From contig JAWQUS010000009.1 of assembly GCA_036365455.1 (NCBI GenBank), positions 402,001 to 466,000 of the forward strand: a stretch of DNA of 64,000 nt, written 5' to 3'. Below, in pieces: positions 9,858 through 20,823 of this stretch (position 1 is the first letter of the stretch; each line of letters begins with the position of its first letter). The notes below the pieces were generated by a model, which worked only from the letters and a program-made list of their open reading frames with translations, did no database searches and was not told where the DNA came from. Source of the stretch: Macrosoma leucophasiata. Taxonomy: Eukaryota; Arthropoda; Insecta; Lepidoptera; Hedylidae. A program made the position numbers and the translations under genes.

Positions 9858-9985
9858 CATGTTTGAAGATGGCCGTCTGTTTGCCACGACAATGGACATT
9901 GTCCTCCCAAGTCCACATGACGCTACACTGAGGTAAGCCTGGGATGAGGTGACAGCCTAAGCGATAGGCGTAAGCGTTTATTCAT
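9858..9985 (+). repeat. Family K
   Basis: GAAGATGGCCGTCTGTTTGC, ACGACAATGGACATTGTCC, GGGATGAGGTGACAGCC. Collinear with 10615-10745. Confidence 0.75.
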
Positions 9986-10055
9986 ATTAAGAAAATAATG
10001 AGTTGGCGTACATGTAAATTTTTGTCAAAAAATCCGTAATGTTTTTGTTAGGGAA

Positions 10056-10130
10056 TCACAAAAATGTACATGACGGTGACTCCGGGATGAGATGAGGTGC
10101 CCTCGTGAATAGAAGGAAGTGGATGTTTAT
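10056..10130 (+). repeat. Family K, right fragment (weak)
   Basis: TCCGGGATGAGATGAGGTG resembles the right part of family K. Confidence 0.4.
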
Positions 10131-10482
10131 TTTATTGTAGTTTGTATTTAGATTATAAAAATCGTAAAAATAATTAAAAAGTAAATAAATCCAGAAAAAT
10201 ACTACTAAATTCGCCTTGTTCTTTTCGCGTTGTGTTAATTGGGTGCACCCAATGCTTGCTTTTCTTCTAAAGAGCTCCTTAGCTCTACAAGACCAATAAT
10301 TTTTCATTGGAAGATGAACTTTTAGGAACATGTTGCATGTACAAACATACAAAGGAAACAAGAACGCAAAAATTTGGACGCCTCTTGAGCGGTCAACGGT
10401 TACTAGAACGCGGAACTTTGACTGCTCTTTGTCTGCGTGGGCTCTTAGAAATGTCACCGTAATGTATTGTTTAACCACAAAC

Positions 10483-10575
10483 AACGTTACTTCCCAGCAG
10501 TAATCCCCGAAGGGATAGGCAGAGGTAAATGCATGCATTCAAGCATATAAACAAACGTCCACAATTCGACGGTTA
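10483..10575 (-). repeat. SINE-C, 3' part
   Basis: AGTAATCCCCGAAGGGATAG, GCAGAGGTAAATGCATGCAT, then a diverged CACAATTCGACGGTTAGG. Confidence 0.75.
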
Positions 10576-10614
10576 GGTTTGAATACAAATATCAGCATAT
10601 AGTTCGAACGTATA

Positions 10615-10745
10615 AAGTATTATGTTTGGAGATGGCCGTCTGTGCTTTCCACGACAATGGACATTGTTCCTGCAAGTGAACATGCCCTGAGGTATTCCCG
10701 GGATGAGGTGACAGCCATAGTGATAGGCGGCAGCGGAATATATTC
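10615..10745 (+). repeat. Family K
   Basis: TTGGAGATGGCCGTCTGTGC, ACGACAATGGACATTGTTCC, GGGATGAGGTGACAGCC, AGTGATAGGCG. Confidence 0.75.
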
Positions 10746-11392
10746 TAGGTAATTAACACGTTGGTTATTTTTAGACTGTGATTATATAGTACATGTAAAA
10801 TATAAATCCTGTATTTGGAAAAAAATCTGGCAGATACGTGTTTTCGTTAAAATTTTAATATCCATTGGATGTTTAAATGGCAGATATGTAGAACAATATG
10901 CGGACAAAATTTTGAAATTGTTAGGCAACCTAGTGGATATATTATATTCTGCAGATTATAAATATGTATAAAAATTAGATTTGCAGCATATCTAGAGGAA
11001 CGAAATGATTCTGCAGTGGGATCCTAACCCATTAAAAAAAAAACTTTTAAAATTGTATGACGTTTCAGTGTTCTTTAAATTTCAATTCGCGATTCTCTCC
11101 ACCAAGCCCACACCGCCATGTAGTGAATGAAAGCTGGTACACGAACGAGCGATTACGATCCCACGCTATACACTCTTCATTATGCAAGTACCGCATTACC
11201 AATTACCTTCCAATGCACTACGTATCGTTGAAATTTGTATGGTTGTTGAGTGAATGCAAATACATTAGTAGGCTATTCGACTCCGCATACAGAGTTCATG
11301 GAAATCCATGTTCCTTTTAATTCTTTAGTGAAGTATTTAATATGATTAGTAATTTAAATACGTGATGTATCCCATAGATTTATATAATTTTA
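10746..11392. other. Unassigned AT-rich sequence
   Basis: No gene or repeat family recognised. Confidence 0.4.
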
Positions 11393-11677
11393 TTTTTTCT
11401 ATGTTATGTAAGTGGCAAACAAGCATTCAGTTTACACTGATGTTAAGTGATGACTGCTGCCTATAGACACCCACACAAAGACCAAGGTCAAAATGCAGAT
11501 GCGCTACCACTCCTGAGGCCTAAGGTGTCATGCCTCTGTGGCGGAAATTACAGGGCCGTACATTACCACCTGACCGGAACACGATAGTTCTGAATACTAC
11601 CATTTAGCGGCAACTATATTAGGTAATGCGGTGGTGCCTAGGCCCGCGAGTTCCGTCACTAGATCTCTACCACCAGT
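11393..11677 (-). repeat. SINE-A, near full length
   Basis: TTATGTAAGTGGCAAACAAG through CTCTACCACCAGT. Confidence 0.9.
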
Positions 11678-11734
11678 GAAAAGATAATTATAAAAAAGAT
11701 AATAATAAAAAGTTAATTGATAGAAAACCAATAA

Positions 11735-11945
11735 CCATCATCATCACTCCAGCTGAAAAACGTTCACAGCTGGACAAAACCTTCGCCCACGACTGTGTTG
11801 GTGCGTTATTAGAGGAGAATATGCCATAATCGCCACGCTTGGCAGGTGGATTGGCGATCGCAGTGGCGCTAGTTTTATCGCAGGACGCCTTGATAACGAC
11901 TCATCTGTAGTTACTATAACAGACGCGGGATAGGCAGCAGGACTT
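11735..11945 (+). repeat. Family H dispersed repeat
   Basis: CATCATCATCACTCCAGCTG, GAGAATATGCCATAATCGCC, ACGCTTGGCAGGTGGATTGG, GTTTTATCGCAGGA. Similar copies at 23728 and 41935. The CATCATCA end resembles an RTE-type tail, inverted. Confidence 0.65.
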
Positions 11946-11962
11946 TGGCCGAGCATAAATGG

Positions 11963-12150
11963 TTTATCCCTGTATGTATGTATCTTCACGCCAGGTCCCT
12001 AACGGGGTAGTCAGAGAGTGTAGATCGCCAGATATCCCGGTCCTGACATACCTCTCGTGCCTCATCTACCTTCATCATTCTCTTCACACATGCACGCCGA
12101 TTCCTAAGACTTTGACCGCATCATCAGACAGAACTCGACCTATTTGGTCA
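11963..12150 (-). pseudogene. LINE-J 3' end with C-terminal codons
   Basis: Minus strand encodes ...MMKVDEA-R-V-DIWR-TLS-YPVRDLA then TGA within GGCGTGAAG, followed by the ATACATACATACA tail at 11963-11975. Decayed upstream. RTE-like by its short codon-adjacent tail; the clade is inferred. Confidence 0.7.
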
Positions 12151-12240
12151 TGGTAGGCCTTTGTATATCTGTTTAGTCATTCGCTGTATTGTCAGAGCTA
12201 TCTCTGTGATAGTTATTATGGGGTCGTACATGAATCTCTG

Positions 12241-12334
12241 ACAGGAACACAATAGTGCAACACTAACATTTGACGGCAGATAGATCACCTAGGCCCTCGA
12301 GCGCCAACACTGAAACTCAACCATCGGTGAAAAG
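12241..12334 (-). repeat. SINE-A fragment (old subfamily)
   Basis: AGGAACACAATAGTG...TTTGACGGCAGATAGATCAC. Confidence 0.6.
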
Positions 12335-13863
12335 TTCTTGAACCCTATTTCAGTTGCAAATTTACACCCTATCCTTTTACAGTGATGCTTATTGCTTAGT
12401 GAAGATCTTATTAGCAACACTTTTGTATTTATTCTATTTTTTTTGTGAATACCTTTAATCTATTGCACACTATGAACTCTGAGCCTGTTTGCGATATTAA
12501 TAAAGTGAAAAAAAAACAGCTCTATCGTTTATGACATAAGAGCCATTTCGTCTCCATTTTACGAGCGCCAATTACGTCGGATTATGTCAACTGGCCGTTC
12601 ATTATACTGCGACAGCTGGTGACCGTTGCGCTTGCAATGTGCTGCCTCTGTAGTATGCTTTGTAACCCGTTGTTGGATTGAGTTCACTGTTTTAAAGTCG
12701 TGCAAATACGCTATTGTAGGTTGTCTAAAAATTAGTAATGAAAATATAGTAGTTTTGTTATTAAGTGTTGAAAAAAATATACCTATATGGGTGCATGTTT
12801 TTGCTGACCAGTTCTTACAGGAGTAACATGATATTTTGTTTTGTAAGACATCTGTATTTTACCGAAAGCACATTTAGGCTTTCCAATTATTCATTTCTGG
12901 TATAGAAAATCGTGGATTAGACCTCTGTTTTTTTCTTTACATGTATTAAAATATAAGGTGCCAACGTAGATTCTGATGTAGCTAAGCACAAGCGATAGCT
13001 GCCCAACAATGTTAACAATTGAGATTTTACAAAATTCTAAACATAGAAAATCGTTTATTTTCTAGCTTCACGACAGATTAAAAATTGCATTTGTTTATGA
13101 ACAATTATTCAAAGACGAATGGTTTCAATTCCAAACTCATATCAAATTATGTATTAATTCGTGATTGTTATTTATTGTTCTCGTAATGACATTTTTCTGT
13201 GCCCCTATTTGTTTTTATGACGATATATTTACTTTTGTTAACTTTGTAAACTCATTCAAAATATCTGATTAATTCAAATTTAAACTTCACAGTGTAACGA
13301 ATGTAATAAAATTATTAATTCTAAGAACTATGTTATTTAACACTATGCCGCTTTTTGTTATTTACGATAGAAACACAAGTTTCCCATAAAACCATCAAAA
13401 ACTAGTTAAATCTGAAGAACACACACCCAAGTCCCTTTCAAACCGTGTTAATATACCTTCCAATACCCTCTAATATTGACACAGAAAAAACCCTGATCCG
13501 AACGGCTGGGATATTAATGAAGATATCGCTGCAATCAAACCCGGATTAGGCTGACAAAGGCATTGTCACTCTGACGATCGTCTCTTGCTGACGTTTTAGT
13601 CATCCTGATTGCGTTCCGATTTCAAAAGTGATTGCTTCGCGATTTTTAGGATCGTTTAGGCGGCTCCATTTTAAACGTGGTCTTACTATAAGTGGAAGCA
13701 GCGGAAGAGGCGCTTTGTAATTTTTATTGGCTTACATATTTTAGCAAAGGCAAGCCTTTGTCTGTTCTTATCACTGGTAACTCTTGAAATCATAATTTAG
13801 AGAGAAACTCTCAGAAAAATCTACTTTGCGAAACTAAATTTTTCTCATCAAAAAAACATGATT
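12335..13863. other. Long unassigned, apparently low-copy stretch
   Basis: No SINE, LINE or gene recognised in 1.5 kb, which makes this one of the cleaner stretches. The part at 13490-13690 is less AT-rich. Confidence 0.4.
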
Positions 13864-14051
13864 CCACGCCTGTGATTCCCGAAGGGGTAGGCAGAAGTAA
13901 ATGTTGGCATTCCAGAATACACGCAAACACCCACCATTATAGTTATGTTTTGTCCAATATAGCAGCCTATTAAAATCTTCGGGCACCAAACTTCGAGGTA
14001 CTGGGCAACTCAGGATTCGCTACCACTGCTACCACTAGGCTACTGAAGCAG
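13864..14051 (-). repeat. SINE-C with internal deletion
   Basis: CACGCCTGTGATTCCCGAAG at the 3' end, CTACCACTAGGCTACTGAAG at the head. The middle is missing. Confidence 0.75.
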
Positions 14052-14262
14052 TTATGTAATTTAAACAATTGAATCCTAATCTTGACATAAAATATCATAA
14101 TTCAGAATACCTAAGAACAATTTTCAGGCATTATCTACCAAGACACGAAAAGTCCGCAAGACAAGGCGATGCCGCAAAATGGTACCACATTATCAGATCC
14201 CCTAAGTCCAGTTTATAGGCAGGTACAAGGATGAAAGGGATTTGTTCGCAGCGCTAACCGCG

Positions 14263-14297
14263 CCGGGATCACGCCGACTGTTATTGCGTGATCCCGG
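14263..14297. repeat. Perfect inverted repeat, 12-bp stem, 11-nt loop
   Basis: CCGGGATCACGC and its exact inverse GCGTGATCCCGG. Confidence 0.85.
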
Positions 14298-14583
14298 GGT
14301 CCTGCCTACGTTCCGGGATTCAAGACAAATCCGAGGATTCTCGGCATTTGCGATTCTAGGTTTTAAGTGACTTGAAGATACGGGTACGAGGTAGGTTAAT
14401 ATTATTCACCATCATGACGTAGGCGTTCGTAGGGTTCCGTAGTTTGTAGGTTTAATTAATGTAATAAAAATAATAAATAAATATTTTCTATGGAGTTCTA
14501 AAGGAACGTGAAATCGAAGGTGATAAATTACCGGTTTAGGTGGCGGGTGAGGGTGCACAATGAGAGTATTTCAATGTTATACT

Positions 14584-14960
14584 TATGGTAGAGCTCCAGT
14601 GACTGAGCTAGTAGGCGTAGATATGACCGCATTACCTAATCTTCTTGCCGCTGCGCTTCTCCAGCGGTGAGAAATCAACGTTTGATTCGAAGGGTCGCGG
14701 GTTTGATCCCCGCACCGGAACAAATATTTATATGGCCTACTGATATTTGTTTCGTGTCTGGGTGTTTGTGTTGTATGTGCACAACGGCATCTACGACTCA
14801 GGTGTATATTATACCTAATGTGGAGCTGTGAGTGTAAGCGTATTTCGTTCAAGTGGTAATGTACGGCCTCGTAATTTTCGGCACAGTGGCATAACATCCT
14901 AGGCCTCAGGGATGGCAACAATGAAAGCCATAGTATTACTTACCATCAGTGTAAATTGTA
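14584..14960 (+). repeat. SINE-A interrupted by SINE-B
   Basis: GGTAGAGCTCCAGTGACTGAG to CTTGCCGCTG, then resumes AAGTGGTAATGTACGGCC. The missing middle (AAATGGTAGTGTT...) marks the SINE-B insertion site. Confidence 0.8.
14653..14848 (+). repeat. SINE-B nested in SINE-A
   Basis: CCAGCGGTGAGAAATC, GGGTCGCGGGTTTGATCCCC (box B) and GTGAGTGTAAGCGTATTTCG. Confidence 0.85.
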
Positions 14961-14989
14961 GTTGGGTTATCCTAAGTTGCTTTGTCTCT

Positions 14990-15500
14990 ATGATAGACAT
15001 TACAGGGTCAGAAGGCCTCATGTAGACGACAAGAAAGTCACCGGGCCTCTGCAAGATTTCGTGTCGTTACTACAAACGAACCGTGTACACTATTTCTGCA
15101 CTGAGCAAGAAAAAAATGTTGTCTGCGCTAGACACGACGCGTGAACGTTGCTGCGGTGCTGTGGGGGGAAGTATGATAAGGTAAGGTGGTCGGTGGTCAG
15201 CCGTTAGGTAGTTTTTGTACGTTTATTTGTAGGTAAAATACCTGTTATGACTGACACCGAATTGTCTCTCAGATCCATAACGCACGAATTCCCGAAAACA
15301 ATCTTAGCGTGTACACGTTTCTGTTTGTCTTGTCTGTAATAGACACGAAATTTTTTTGTCTCTAGATCAGACAAAATTCTTGTCGAACAGAAAGAATTGG
15401 TCTTATCTGCAGCAGACATGGTGAAATTTCTTAGCGTAGACAAGGACTCTAAAAGTGCGGATTGTTTCGGAGCGTGTGCCACTTTTGACTTTTTACATAA
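14990..15500. repeat. Possible fold-back element
   Basis: ATTTCGTGTCGTTACTAC and ACCGTGTACAC (15056-15095) are mirrored at 15307-15352 (GTGTACACG, GTAATAGACACGAAAT). The 115-codon frame across the right arm has no recognisable domain and is probably incidental. Confidence 0.4.
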
Positions 15501-15645
15501 AAACTGCGTTTTCCATTTCATGAAGTGGCAAAATGAAACTAGGGATTTCAATGTAGATACGTTACCGCTCCTAAAGCCTAAGATGTCATGCCTCTGTGCC
15601 TCACATTACAGGGCCACGCATTACAACCTAACCGGAACACAATAG

Positions 15646-16173
15646 TCATCATATCAGCCATAAGACGTCCACTGCTGAACATAGGCCTCCCCCAAGGACC
15701 TCCATGCCGACCGATCGGAAGCCACGTGCATCCAGCGGGTACCTGCAGCCTTGATCAGGTCGTCGGTCCATCTTGCAGGTGGACGTCCTACGCTGCGTTT
15801 GCCGATACGTGGTCTCCACTCGAGAACCTTTCTGCCCCAGCGGCTATCGGTTCTCCGAGCTATGTGCCCTGCCCATTGCCACTTCAGCTTGGGAAACTGC
15901 TTGGCTATGTCAGCGACTTTCGTTCGCCTACGGATCTCCTCATTTCTGATTCGATCCAGTAGGGAAACGCCGAGCATAGCCCTTTCCATTGACCGCTGAG
16001 TGACTTGGAGCTTTCGTACGAGACCCATAGTGAGAGACCACGTCTCGGCACCGTAGGTCATCATCGGTAAAACGCACTGGTTAAAGACTTTCGTCTTCAA
16101 GGACTGCGGGATGTTTGACGAGAAAACGCTCCTTAACTTCCAGAACGCTGCCCAGCCGAGTTGGATTCGGCGA
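15646..16173 (-). mobile_element. RTE LINE 3' fragment nested in SINE-A
   Basis: ACAATAG occurs at both borders (15639-15645 and 16174-16180), so this is a bona fide insertion. The 5' end is truncated in coding sequence. The 3' end finishes GGCTGATATGATGA, an ATG/TGA-rich tail as in RTE elements. Confidence 0.85.
15654..16172 (-). pseudogene. RTE-type LINE polyprotein, C-terminal fragment
   Basis: The frame is open from the truncation point: AAFWKLRSVF, QCVLPMMTYGAETWSLT, IRRRTKVADIAKQF, KWQWAGHIARRTDSRWGRKV, RSVGRPPARWTDDL, DRSAWRSLGEAYVQQWTSYG. These blocks follow the RT core in lepidopteran RTE-type elements. No frameshift inside the fragment, but RT and endonuclease are missing. Confidence 0.85.
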
Positions 16174-16270
16174 ACAATAGTGCTAAATACTAATATTCAA
16201 CCGTAAGTAGATAAGGTTATGCGGTAATGCCTACGCCCGCGAGCTCCGTCACTAGAGTTCTATCGTCAGT

Positions 16271-16580
16271 AATGTGTATGCATAATATTTTGCACACATA
16301 TTCATGATACAAAGGAATGAAAGGCTGAGTTTTATTGGTAGGGATCGATGGGGCTGTTAACATGTCACGTTACGCAAATTTATCGCGACAATGATTACGT
16401 AATCGGGTTATTTCATGTTAATTGTCAGGCGTTAAGTGTAAAATGCATAAAATGTTGCCGATAATAGGTAGTAACTGTTCTGAGGGCGTAAAAGCACACA
16501 GCTATATACCATTTTGATCGTGTATGAGAATTCAGCCTTCTGTTTAATCGCGCATAAGTTTCTATGAGCATAATGAGCAT
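16271..16580. other. Unassigned sequence
   Basis: No gene or family recognised. Confidence 0.4.
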
Positions 16581-17210
16581 GTTTTTAGGGTTCCGTAGTA
16601 AACAAGGAACCCTTATAGTTTCGCCATGTCGGTCTGTCTGTCTGTCTGTCTGTCTGTCCGCGGTTTAGCGCAAAAACTGTTGGTACTAGAGACTTGAAAT
16701 TTGGCTCAAGTATACACTTTAATCACGCCGACAAAGTACTAGAATAAAAAAAAATAAAAATAAAACGTAGGGTACCTACATGTAACGCGCGGATATTTTT
16801 TAATTTTTCGTTTTCTATATAGTGTGGGATATTAATGGATAGGTCTTCCAAAACTGTTAGGGATGTGCAAACATCATTTTTCGATTTAGTTAACTATTCG
16901 TGACTTATTAAGCTTTCAAGTGCCAATTTTCGTTATAGTCAAGTGTCCCTCTTCTCTACAAACTAAACGGTTATTGTAAGAAATTTAAGCGTTACGGCAA
17001 TCGTAGCATCTTAAAACGAAATTAACAGAAAAATTATCACACTTAAGATGGCTTTACAAGTTTGCGAGTAATAGTCGACCAAATGTAATACTCGAAATTT
17101 TTGAACAACTTCATAAACAAAACGTGCATTAATTTCTTTAATTACATTAATCAAACCTAAAAACTACGGAACCCTACACTGCGCGTGGTGCGTACACTTG
17201 ACCGGTTTTT
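16581..17210 (+). repeat. GTTCCG dispersed repeat
   Basis: GTTTTTAGGGTTCCGTAG, (CTGT)n near 16633, and CTACGGAACCCTACACTGCG to GACCGGTTTTT. Collinear with 1799-2413. Confidence 0.8.
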
Positions 17211-17505
17211 ATGTTTTGAAGGGGCAAACAAGCATACAGTTAACATGGATGGTAAATAATAATTACAATATACATACAATACAATTACTATAGACATCTA
17301 CATGAAACCAGAGATTTTACTAAAGTTAGTTTTAAAAGATTGTATACTCATATAATATGTAGTTATAGTACCTGCGTACATAGTGAATTGTTTGACGTAA
17401 ATTTTCATTTGAGACAAACCTCAGTGGTTTTTAGTAATGCATTGTAAGCAAAAAATTGTATATTATTTTTTATGTGTTAAATAAATTTAAAAAAAAGAAA
17501 GATAG

Positions 17506-17660
17506 TTTGTCGCTCCTGAGGCCTAAGGTGTCATGCCTTTGTGTCAGAAATTACAGGGAATACGCTAGAGCTAACATTATCATTTACAAGAAAGTTGATT
17601 AGACAATACGATGGTGCCTACGCCTGCAAGCTGCGTCACTGGTCAGCTCTACCACCAGTG
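17506..17660 (-). repeat. SINE-A, 5' half (old)
   Basis: CTCCTGAGGCCTAAGGTGTC through GCTCTACCACCAGT, with several substitutions. Confidence 0.8.
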
Positions 17661-17832
17661 AAAAGTGTACACATATTATTGTAATCGTATCTCTGCGCTA
17701 ATTATAAACTAGTGATATAGTAAGAACCGTTACAACTATGGCAAGAAGTCAGAAACCGAATACCCGTACCAAAGAAGGGTTCATTAAAAACATGATAATT
17801 GTATTTTTAAAGAAAAATGGAAAGAAAAATTT

Positions 17833-17908
17833 GACTTCAGGCGAGGCTCGAACTCGCGGCCTACTGGGAATCTAGTCCAGCCGCTCTTCCAATTGAGCTA
17901 CTCAAGCC
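17833..17908 (-). repeat. tRNA-like core of T-repeat
   Basis: 76 bp. D arm TAGCTCAATTGGAAGAGC and T arm GCGAGTTCGAGCCTCGC are intact, giving polymerase III box A and B matches. The loop reads CTAGATT, which would place AGA at the anticodon. The acceptor strand is damaged here (CTCAAGCC against GACTTCAG). Because flanks outside the tRNA are also repeated, this is a dispersed tRNA-like repeat rather than a working tRNA gene. Confidence 0.7.
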
Positions 17909-18021
17909 CTGCCCGATTTGTCAAATCTTTCCTTCACATCTATTGCATTGCTTTATGGTAGCAGCAGCGCCATCTATTACCAACTATGCTAGTTAGACAA
18001 CCGATATAATAGACTTTTCAG

Positions 18022-18319
18022 TTTTTTTTTTTTTTTTTTTTTATGTAATGGAAGTGGTAAACAAGCATGCAGTTCACATTGATGTTAAGTGATGACTGCA
18101 GCCTATAGACACCCACACAAAGACCAAGGTCAAAATGCAGATGCGTTACCACTCCTGAGGCCTAAGGTCTTATGCCTCTGTGCCGGAAATTACAGGGCCG
18201 TACATTACCACCTGACCGGAACACGATAGTGTTGAACACTACCATTTAGCGGCAAGTATATTAGGTAATGCGGTGGTGCCTACGCCCGCGAGCTCCGTCA
18301 CTGGAGCTCTACCACCAGT
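18022..18319 (-). repeat. SINE-A, full length, nested in T-repeat
   Basis: Poly(T) of about 21 nt, TTATGTAATGGAAGTGG through GCTCTACCACCAGT. The empty site at about 42930 gives exact borders. Confidence 0.95.
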
Positions 18320-18361
18320 TTTATTGAATATCGTAAAGAAGTCGCTTTTACCCTTAATAAT

Positions 18362-19205
18362 ATAAAACAACATGATAATTGACCGACGTCGAATAAAGAG
18401 GTCCTAAAAAAGAATCTCTTTCTCGAATTTGGTTGAAAACGCTCATAAATATCAATAGGCTCTCTCTTCACACAGTATGAAATAAAAAGGACAAAATGAT
18501 ACAAGCACTCCCCATAAAATTACAATATACTGACTTTGACTTGTGTTTTCAGCTTAACCTGAAATTTGTTCGCAGTTTTATTTCAGTTTCCAACCGCAAG
18601 AAACAAATGAGTTGTAAACACTCTCATCTATAATTAGATAAGATAATGTTCCCTAAATATTTGAAAAGCAACCTTTTTATTTACTTTTTTAAAAATTAAA
18701 TGCTACCTTCAACGCGCTTATAATTACACTTTTTAAAATATGGATATTAGTGTATGTGTACTGAATGTCAGGGCAAGCTATAAAAGCAATTAGTGACAAT
18801 GGTAGGTAGGTAATGGGTTTTATGAGCCAATACGCGATCTGGCAGCGAGCCAAGTGTGCGAGCGAGACGGCACCCCTTGCGCCCTCTCTCGCCGCTGCAG
18901 CCTAGATTCGGCTTTCGGAATTTTTCATTTGTTTCGAATACGATAGTAGTACGATAGTTCTCAGTTTTATTAAATTTTTGTGTGCACTTTTTTATGGTGT
19001 AGGATTTGTACGGTTGTAGTTTCGGAGATAACTGTGATGTTTAAGCTTTGGTAAGGAATAAAAAGGGTGTAGATTTTTTTCGCGTTTAGCGAATATCCGG
19101 CTTGTATCCGAAATAGTGGGCTGATGCTTTGTCCACAATTTGAAACTGCAAACTAGTACTGCAAATGTTTTCACTTGTGTTAAGTATCATGCAGTTTGCA
19201 AGGCA
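18362..19205. other. Mostly unassigned; contains a CpG-rich patch
   Basis: 18838-18925 is rich in CG dinucleotides (GTGCGAGCGAGACGG, CTCTCTCGCCGCTGC) in an otherwise AT-rich region. No ORF or family recognised. Confidence 0.4.
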
Positions 19206-19816
19206 TGGGAATAATAATAATAAGAATTTGTTTATTTTCTCCACAATGTTTTCTTATGGTAAATACATCATATGAAACTTATTTTATTTTTAAAATTATA
19301 CTGATTTTTTTTTTTTAACATTTTTCTCAGGTTATTGTGGAGACAGGAGCGCTCAAACTAGGTAAACCCTGTGCTATAAGTCTCCTGGTCTCCACCTCAG
19401 GATTTTGTCCACTTAATTACTAGTACAATTTAAGTTTTTTACTGGTGGTAGAGCTCCAGTGTCGGAGCTCGCGGGCGTAGGCACCACCCCATTACCTAAT
19501 ATACTTGCCGCTAAATGGTAGTGTTCAACACTATCGTGTTCCGGTCAGGTGGTAATGTACGGCCCTGTAATTTCCGGCACAGAGGCATAAGACCTTAGGC
19601 CTCAGGAGTGGTAACGCATCTGCATTTTGACCTTGGTCTTTGTGTGGGTGTCTATAGGCTGCAGTCATCACTTAACATCAATGTGAACTGCATGCTTGTT
19701 TACCACTTCCATAACATAAAAAAAAACAAAAAAAAAGTAAATAGCTCATGAGAGCAATAAAGAGAACTAAGTACTATAAGGGAACACTTTGGCAGTCCAA
19801 AAACAAATTTGCATAG
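19206..19816 (-). repeat. LINE 3' end (family R) interrupted by SINE-A
   Basis: Matches 32262-32555 over TTTATTTTCTCCACAATG, ACAGGAGCGCTCAAACTAGG and TAGCTCATGAGAGCAATAAA. On the minus strand it ends in an AATAAAT-type tail, like a LINE 3' UTR. Confidence 0.75.
19441..19736 (+). repeat. SINE-A, full length, nested in family R
   Basis: ACTGGTGGTAGAGCTCCAG to poly(A). Flanked by AAGT on both sides; the uninterrupted site is at about 32483. Confidence 0.95.
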
Positions 19817-19993
19817 TACTTATTAGGAATGCAGTAGATATGTAGCACGATGTTGTTGTATGTATTTTCATACAATGTTGAAAGTACCTAATGAGTATCT
19901 GCACAGCAATGAAAACTCAGACATAAAATAGATGACGAGCTTCAGCAGCTGCTGACTAGAAGAGCTAATAATAGTACCTAATTATGAGTTGTA

Positions 19994-20506
19994 AAGGAGA
20001 TGTTACGAGCTCGGCTCTAGTTCGTACACGTCCTCAAAAAATGGGCAAATTAAAGATGAATCCGAAAAAAATACAATTAATTTATTCAGGAATATATTTT
20101 AGAGTTACTACCACATTTAATTCAAACAATTTTATCATTTTCAACCATATTCAACATGGCGGCGATACAGCCGACGCTTTTTTAAAATGGAAATCGATTA
20201 GTTTGAGCTCTTAGTATTAACACATGAAATCGATTTCGAAAGTATTTAGAAAATATTACTTTTTTCTCCAAGTACTAAATAATAAAAAAACAATAAAAAA
20301 ATAAAATGTCAAAATGACATCGCCCGCCATATTCGCCATGTTGCTTTGAGTTGCAATTCTAACTGCAAATAGTATTTTGTAACTGCAAACAAGGCTAAAT
20401 AAGTGAAAATATGCAGTAAAAAAATGTTTTTATATTGATTTTGCCTGTTAATGATATTGTGTACAATACATGGCCGGAGGTCCATACATTTTTGCAACAT
20501 CTCCAT
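19994..20506. mobile_element. TA-flanked MITE, copy 1
   Basis: Ends AAGGAGATGTT and AACATCTCC are inverted and bounded by TA. Its interior matches 28253-28725 in inverted orientation (CATGGCGGCGATACAGCC, AAATATGCAGTAAAAA). Non-coding. Confidence 0.8.
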
Positions 20507-20637
20507 TAGTGAGAAATAAAAATAGTGTCTTTGTATGTTTATAACATTTTCGCATAAAACTACAGGACCGATTTCAAAAATTCTTTCACCGTTAGTAAGC
20601 TACATCTTCACTGAGTGACAGGTATTAATACATTAAT

Positions 20638-20727
20638 TGCACCCGCACCCGCACCCGCACCCGCACCCGCACCCGCACCCGCACCCGCACCCGCACCCGC
20701 TCCCGCACCCGCACCCGCACCCGTACC
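20638..20727. repeat. (GCACCC)n microsatellite
   Basis: About 14 tandem hexamers, with one CTCCCG and one GTACC variant. Confidence 0.95.
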
Positions 20728-20823
20728 ATGCAGTTTACGCAGATAGACGTTTTATATTTTTATTAGAAGTGCCAAAAATATGTGATATTATGAAATGACT
20801 ACATACAGGATAAGAACTGGTAT

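Larger units (their letters stand above)
15519..16270 (-). repeat. SINE-A interrupted by an RTE LINE fragment
   Basis: GCCTAAGATGTCATGCCTC...CCGGAACACAATAG, then TGCTAAATACTAATATTC...CTAGAGTTCTATCG after the insertion. Confidence 0.8.
17795..18361 (-). repeat. T-repeat interrupted by SINE-A
   Basis: Left part 17795-18021 and right part after 18319 (TTATTGAATATCGTAAAG) join exactly as in the uninterrupted copy near 42930. Confidence 0.85.

Noticed and set aside
10056..10538. 160-codon minus-strand frame
   Set aside because: Its first residues are the translated SINE-C tail and the other end runs into a family K fragment. No domain pattern; a chance open frame.
14583..14921. 112-codon minus-strand frame
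   Set aside because: Entirely within nested SINE-A and SINE-B sequence.
15204..15551. 115-codon minus-strand frame
   Set aside because: Overlaps a possible fold-back element and a SINE-A edge. No recognisable motif.
17833..17908. Functional tRNA gene
   Set aside because: Damaged acceptor stem and repeated flanks indicate a dispersed tRNA-like repeat.
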